The position numbers were made by a program, and so were the translations under genes. DNA of 8,322 nucleotides from an uncultured Clostridia bacterium (GTDB lineage: Bacteria; Bacillota; Clostridia; Lachnospirales; Lachnospiraceae), in assembly GCA_946620335.1 (NCBI GenBank), contig CAMONF010000189.1, positions 1 through 8,322 of the forward strand, read 5' to 3'. The notes under the pieces were generated by a model. The model was not told where the DNA came from, searched no databases, and saw only the letters and a list, made by a program, of their open reading frames with translations. This document shows, in pieces, positions 6,745-8,322 of this stretch; position 1 is the first letter of the stretch, and the number at the start of each line of letters is the position of its first letter.

Positions 6745-7518
6745 ATGCTCTCTTTGAAGGACATCAAAAATCTTGAAAAAAGTAAGAAGGCCCGCGATGA
6801 GCAGGGCCTTTTTATCACGGAAGGAATCAAGCTCTTTATGGAGGCCCCGCGGGAGGATATCTGCGCGGTGGTGACCACGGCCCGGTTCGCCGCGGAGCAC
6901 CCGGAGGCCATCGCCCGGATTCCCAGGGGCGTCGATGCCGTGACCGACTTGAAGGAAGACCGCTTCGCGGGCCTCTCCGACACCAAGTCGCCCCAGGGCG
7001 TGCTGACCGTCCAGCGAAAGACGGCCTTTGACCGGGAGAAGGTCCTGGGCGGCAAGGCGCCGCTCCTCCTCTTCCTGGAGAACCTCCAGGACCCGGGCAA
7101 CGCCGGCACCATCCTTCGGACAGCGGAGGCAGCGGGCGTGGACGGCATTTTCCTGCTGGAGGGGTCGGTGGATATGTATAATCCCAAGACCATCCGGTCC
7201 ACCATGGGGTCCATTTTCCGCGTTCCCCACTTCTATGTGCCGGACACCGCCGACTTCCTGAGGGAACTCAAGGAGCGGGGCATCCGGTCCTACGCGGCTC
7301 ATCTGGGCGGGACCTGTGACTACACGGAACCCGACTACACAGCCGGCTCCGCCTTCCTCATCGGAAATGAAAGCCGCGGCCTCACCGAGCTGGCAGCGGC
7401 GTGCGCCGACACCCTGGTCAAGATTCCCATGGCGGGCAAAGTCGAGTCGCTGAACGCTGCCATGGCAGCGGGCATCCTCATGTTCGAGGCTGGGCGGCAG
7501 AGACGGGTGAGGAGCTGA
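6745..7518 (+). CDS. TrmH/SpoU-family RNA 2'-O-methyltransferase
   Basis: This 257-aa enzyme is predicted to transfer a methyl group from S-adenosylmethionine to a ribose 2'-OH in rRNA or tRNA. The N-terminal substrate-binding domain (about 1-90) has the typical SKKARDEQGLFITEG opening and the segment SPQGVLTV. The SPOUT knot domain carries motif 1, NLQDPGNAGTILRTAEAAG, with Asn113 and Arg125, motif 2, LIGNESRGL (205-213) with Glu209, and motif 3, KIPMAGKVESLNAAMAAGI (226-244) with Asn237. The layout resembles Bacillus YsgA and RlmB-like proteins; the exact target nucleotide cannot be read. AGGGG (6733-6737) precedes the ATG by 7 nt. The 15-bp gap suggests co-transcription with pfkA, limited by the hairpin within its early codons (6787-6813). 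Confidence 0.93.
   Translation: MLSLKDIKNLEKSKKARDEQGLFITEGIKLFMEAPREDICAVVTTARFAAEHPEAIARIPRGVDAVTDLKEDRFAGLSDTKSPQGVLTVQRKTAFDREKVLGGKAPLLLFLENLQDPGNAGTILRTAEAAGVDGIFLLEGSVDMYNPKTIRSTMGSIFRVPHFYVPDTADFLRELKERGIRSYAAHLGGTCDYTEPDYTAGSAFLIGNESRGLTELAAACADTLVKIPMAGKVESLNAAMAAGILMFEAGRQRRVRS
6787..6813 (+). terminator. Terminator-shaped hairpin inside the methyltransferase gene
   Basis: AAGGCCC (6787-6793) pairs exactly with GGGCCTT (6804-6810) around a 10-nt loop, and TTTTT (6809-6813) closes it. It spans codons 15-23 of the methyltransferase gene. It has the form of an intrinsic terminator for pfkA, about 60 nt after the pfkA stop. Translation of the methyltransferase gene would probably suppress it in part. 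Confidence 0.5.
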
Positions 7519-7528
7519 ACAGGGCATA

Positions 7529-7563
7529 TGACAGCTTTGCTTCCACCGGCTGTCACAGTTTTT
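7529..7563 (+). terminator. Possible terminator after the methyltransferase gene
   Basis: TGACAGC (7529-7535) and GCTGTCA (7549-7555) are exact complements with a 13-nt loop, followed by CAG and then TTTTT (7559-7563). The T-run starts 3 nt late and the loop is long, so efficiency is uncertain. The position, 11 nt after the stop codon, fits transcript termination before the argF control region. Confidence 0.45.
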
Positions 7564-7665
7564 GGTCCGGCAGAAGCGACAACGGATGAAACGGAATGGA
7601 CGGAGGATTGCCCCCGCAGATGGTCTGAGGCGGATCCGCCACATGAACCGTGGATTTTATATTCA

Positions 7666-7687
7666 CAGGAGGTTGCATTTCCTCCTG
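7666..7687. repeat. Inverted repeat spanning the argF -35 region
   Basis: CAGGAGG (7666-7672) and CCTCCTG (7681-7687) are perfect complements around an 8-nt loop, which contains the putative -35 box. It could be a second protein site or chance. A separate 12-bp palindrome, GGCGGATCCGCC, lies at 7629-7640. Confidence 0.5.
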
Positions 7688-7700
7688 ATTGATGTATAAT
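7673..7700 (+). promoter_or_regulatory. Predicted argF promoter
   Basis: A perfect TATAAT (7695-7700) is preceded at 16 bp by TTGCAT (7673-7678), which matches the -35 consensus only at TTG. Transcription would start near 7707, giving a leader of about 65 nt. The -10 box lies inside the first ARG box. Confidence 0.65.
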
Positions 7701-7729
7701 CATGCAACGTGGATGCATGATTATACATT
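7691..7729. promoter_or_regulatory. Paired ARG boxes, ArgR/AhrC operator of argF
   Basis: ATGTATAATCATGCA (7692-7706) and TGCATGATTATACAT (7714-7728) are a perfect 15-bp inverted repeat with a 7-bp spacer. Each arm's 14-mer (7693-7706 and 7714-7727) matches the palindromic ARG-box core TGAATAATTATTCA at 11 of 14 positions. Box centres are 21 bp apart, equal to two 18-bp boxes separated by 3 bp, the usual spacing for the ArgR hexamer. The first box covers the -10 region and the second begins just after the predicted transcription start. This predicts repression by arginine-bound ArgR/AhrC. The regulator gene is not in the window. Confidence 0.8.
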
Positions 7730-7759
7730 CCGGGGCTGGTCCCGGGAAGGTTTTATTGT

Positions 7760-7765
7760 AAGGAG
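7760..7765 (+). promoter_or_regulatory. Ribosome binding site of argF
   Basis: AAGGAG ends 7 nt before the ATG at 7773. It decides this start over an in-frame ATG at 7692, which lies in the operator and upstream of the predicted transcription start. Confidence 0.88.
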
Positions 7766-7772
7766 ATCAGAC

Positions 7773-8322
7773 ATGAATTTAAAAGGACGCAGCTTTCTGA
7801 CGCTTAAGGACTTCACCCCGGAGGAAATCGGCTATCTTCTGGACCTGGCGGCTGACCTGAAGGCCAAGAAGAAGGCCGGCATTTACGGCCATTCACTGGA
7901 AAACAAGAACATTGCCCTCATTTTCGAGAAGCCCTCCACCAGAACGCGCTGTGCCTTCACGGTGGGCGCCCAGGACGAAGGCGGCCGGGCAGAGTATCTC
8001 GGCGTGAATGACATTCAGCTGGGCAAGAAGGAGAGCGTCGAGGACACAGCCCGGGTCCTCGGCAGAATGTTCGACGGCATCGAGTTCCGCGGCTTCCTCC
8101 ACTCCAACGTGGAGAAGCTGGCCAAGTACGCCGGCGTTCCGGTCTGGAACGGCCTGACCGACGACTTCCATCCCACCCAGATCCTGGCGGATTTCCTGAC
8201 CATGCGGGAGTTCTTCGGCGACATCAAGGGCCTCAATTTCTGCTTCCTGGGCGACGGCCTCAACAATATGGCCAACTCCTTCCTGATGGGCTGCGGCAAG
8301 ATGGGCGTCAACTGTGCCATCA
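7773..8322 (+). CDS. argF: Ornithine carbamoyltransferase, 5' part
   Basis: The first 183 residues of a protein that normally has about 300-340 are present; the window ends inside the gene. The enzyme joins ornithine and carbamoyl phosphate to make citrulline in arginine biosynthesis. The carbamoyl-phosphate loop STRTR (55-59) is intact, as are Arg106 in the FRGF segment (105-108), HPTQ (133-136) and the NNMANS segment (164-169) near the ornithine pocket. FEKPSTRTRCAF and KKESVEDTARVLGRMFDGIEFRG place it in the subfamily that includes E. coli ArgF/ArgI and catabolic ArcB. The later ornithine-binding DxxxSMG and the catalytic HCLP motif lie beyond the window. The ARG boxes over its promoter point to a biosynthetic, arginine-repressed role, hence argF and not arcB. 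Confidence 0.93.
   Translation, partial: MNLKGRSFLTLKDFTPEEIGYLLDLAADLKAKKKAGIYGHSLENKNIALIFEKPSTRTRCAFTVGAQDEGGRAEYLGVNDIQLGKKESVEDTARVLGRMFDGIEFRGFLHSNVEKLAKYAGVPVWNGLTDDFHPTQILADFLTMREFFGDIKGLNFCFLGDGLNNMANSFLMGCGKMGVNCAI

Noticed and set aside
7528..7692. 54-codon + strand frame between the methyltransferase gene and argF
   Set aside because: The only nearby ribosome-like sites are badly spaced, the first part overlaps the probable terminator and the end runs into the argF promoter. The Trp/Pro/Glu-rich product resembles no family I know, so it is probably chance.
7692..7772. In-frame ATG that would extend ArgF by 27 residues
   Set aside because: It lies within the operator, upstream of the predicted transcription start. 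The family start and a strong ribosome site support 7773.

Overview
The window looks like a core chromosomal segment of a GC-rich member of the Clostridia, most likely a Lachnospiraceae-type gut organism. This is inferred from protein character: the PfkA and ArgF sequences read like those of that group, as do the neighbouring dnaE and pfkA genes, the CvfB/YitL-type S1 protein and the strong GGAGG-type ribosome sites. I see no phage, insertion sequence, CRISPR array, tRNA or rRNA. All six genes lie on the + strand.

Layout. Positions 1-194 are a spacer carrying two copies of a 33-bp REP-like repeat with internal symmetry, plus a perfect 12-bp inverted repeat. An acyl-ACP thioesterase gene (195-896) follows, then a 180-bp spacer with no clear signal and cvfB (1077-1919), an S1-domain RNA-binding regulator. 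A perfect TATAAT box overlaps the cvfB stop codon. Downstream, an intrinsic terminator (1976-2002) lies in the 133-bp gap before dnaE (2053-5529), which encodes the replicative-type DNA polymerase III alpha subunit. A well-formed promoter (5588-5616) then drives pfkA (5704-6729, 6-phosphofructokinase). A TrmH/SpoU-family RNA methyltransferase gene (6745-7518) starts only 15 bp after pfkA, and a terminator-shaped hairpin with a T-run lies inside its first 25 codons. After a 254-bp control region the window ends inside argF (7773 onward, ornithine carbamoyltransferase).

How the parts work together. The genes are largely separate housekeeping units: fatty-acid release, RNA-based regulation, DNA replication, glycolysis, RNA modification and arginine biosynthesis. 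The clearest regulatory element is upstream of argF. There, two inverted ARG-box-like 14-mers with centres 21 bp apart overlap a perfect -10 box, which is the textbook geometry for ArgR/AhrC repression.

No exotic new system is visible. The items most worth a second look are the argF operator, the terminator buried in the methyltransferase gene, the possible structured leader of dnaE, the REP-like repeats at the left edge and two unusual active-site substitutions in PfkA.
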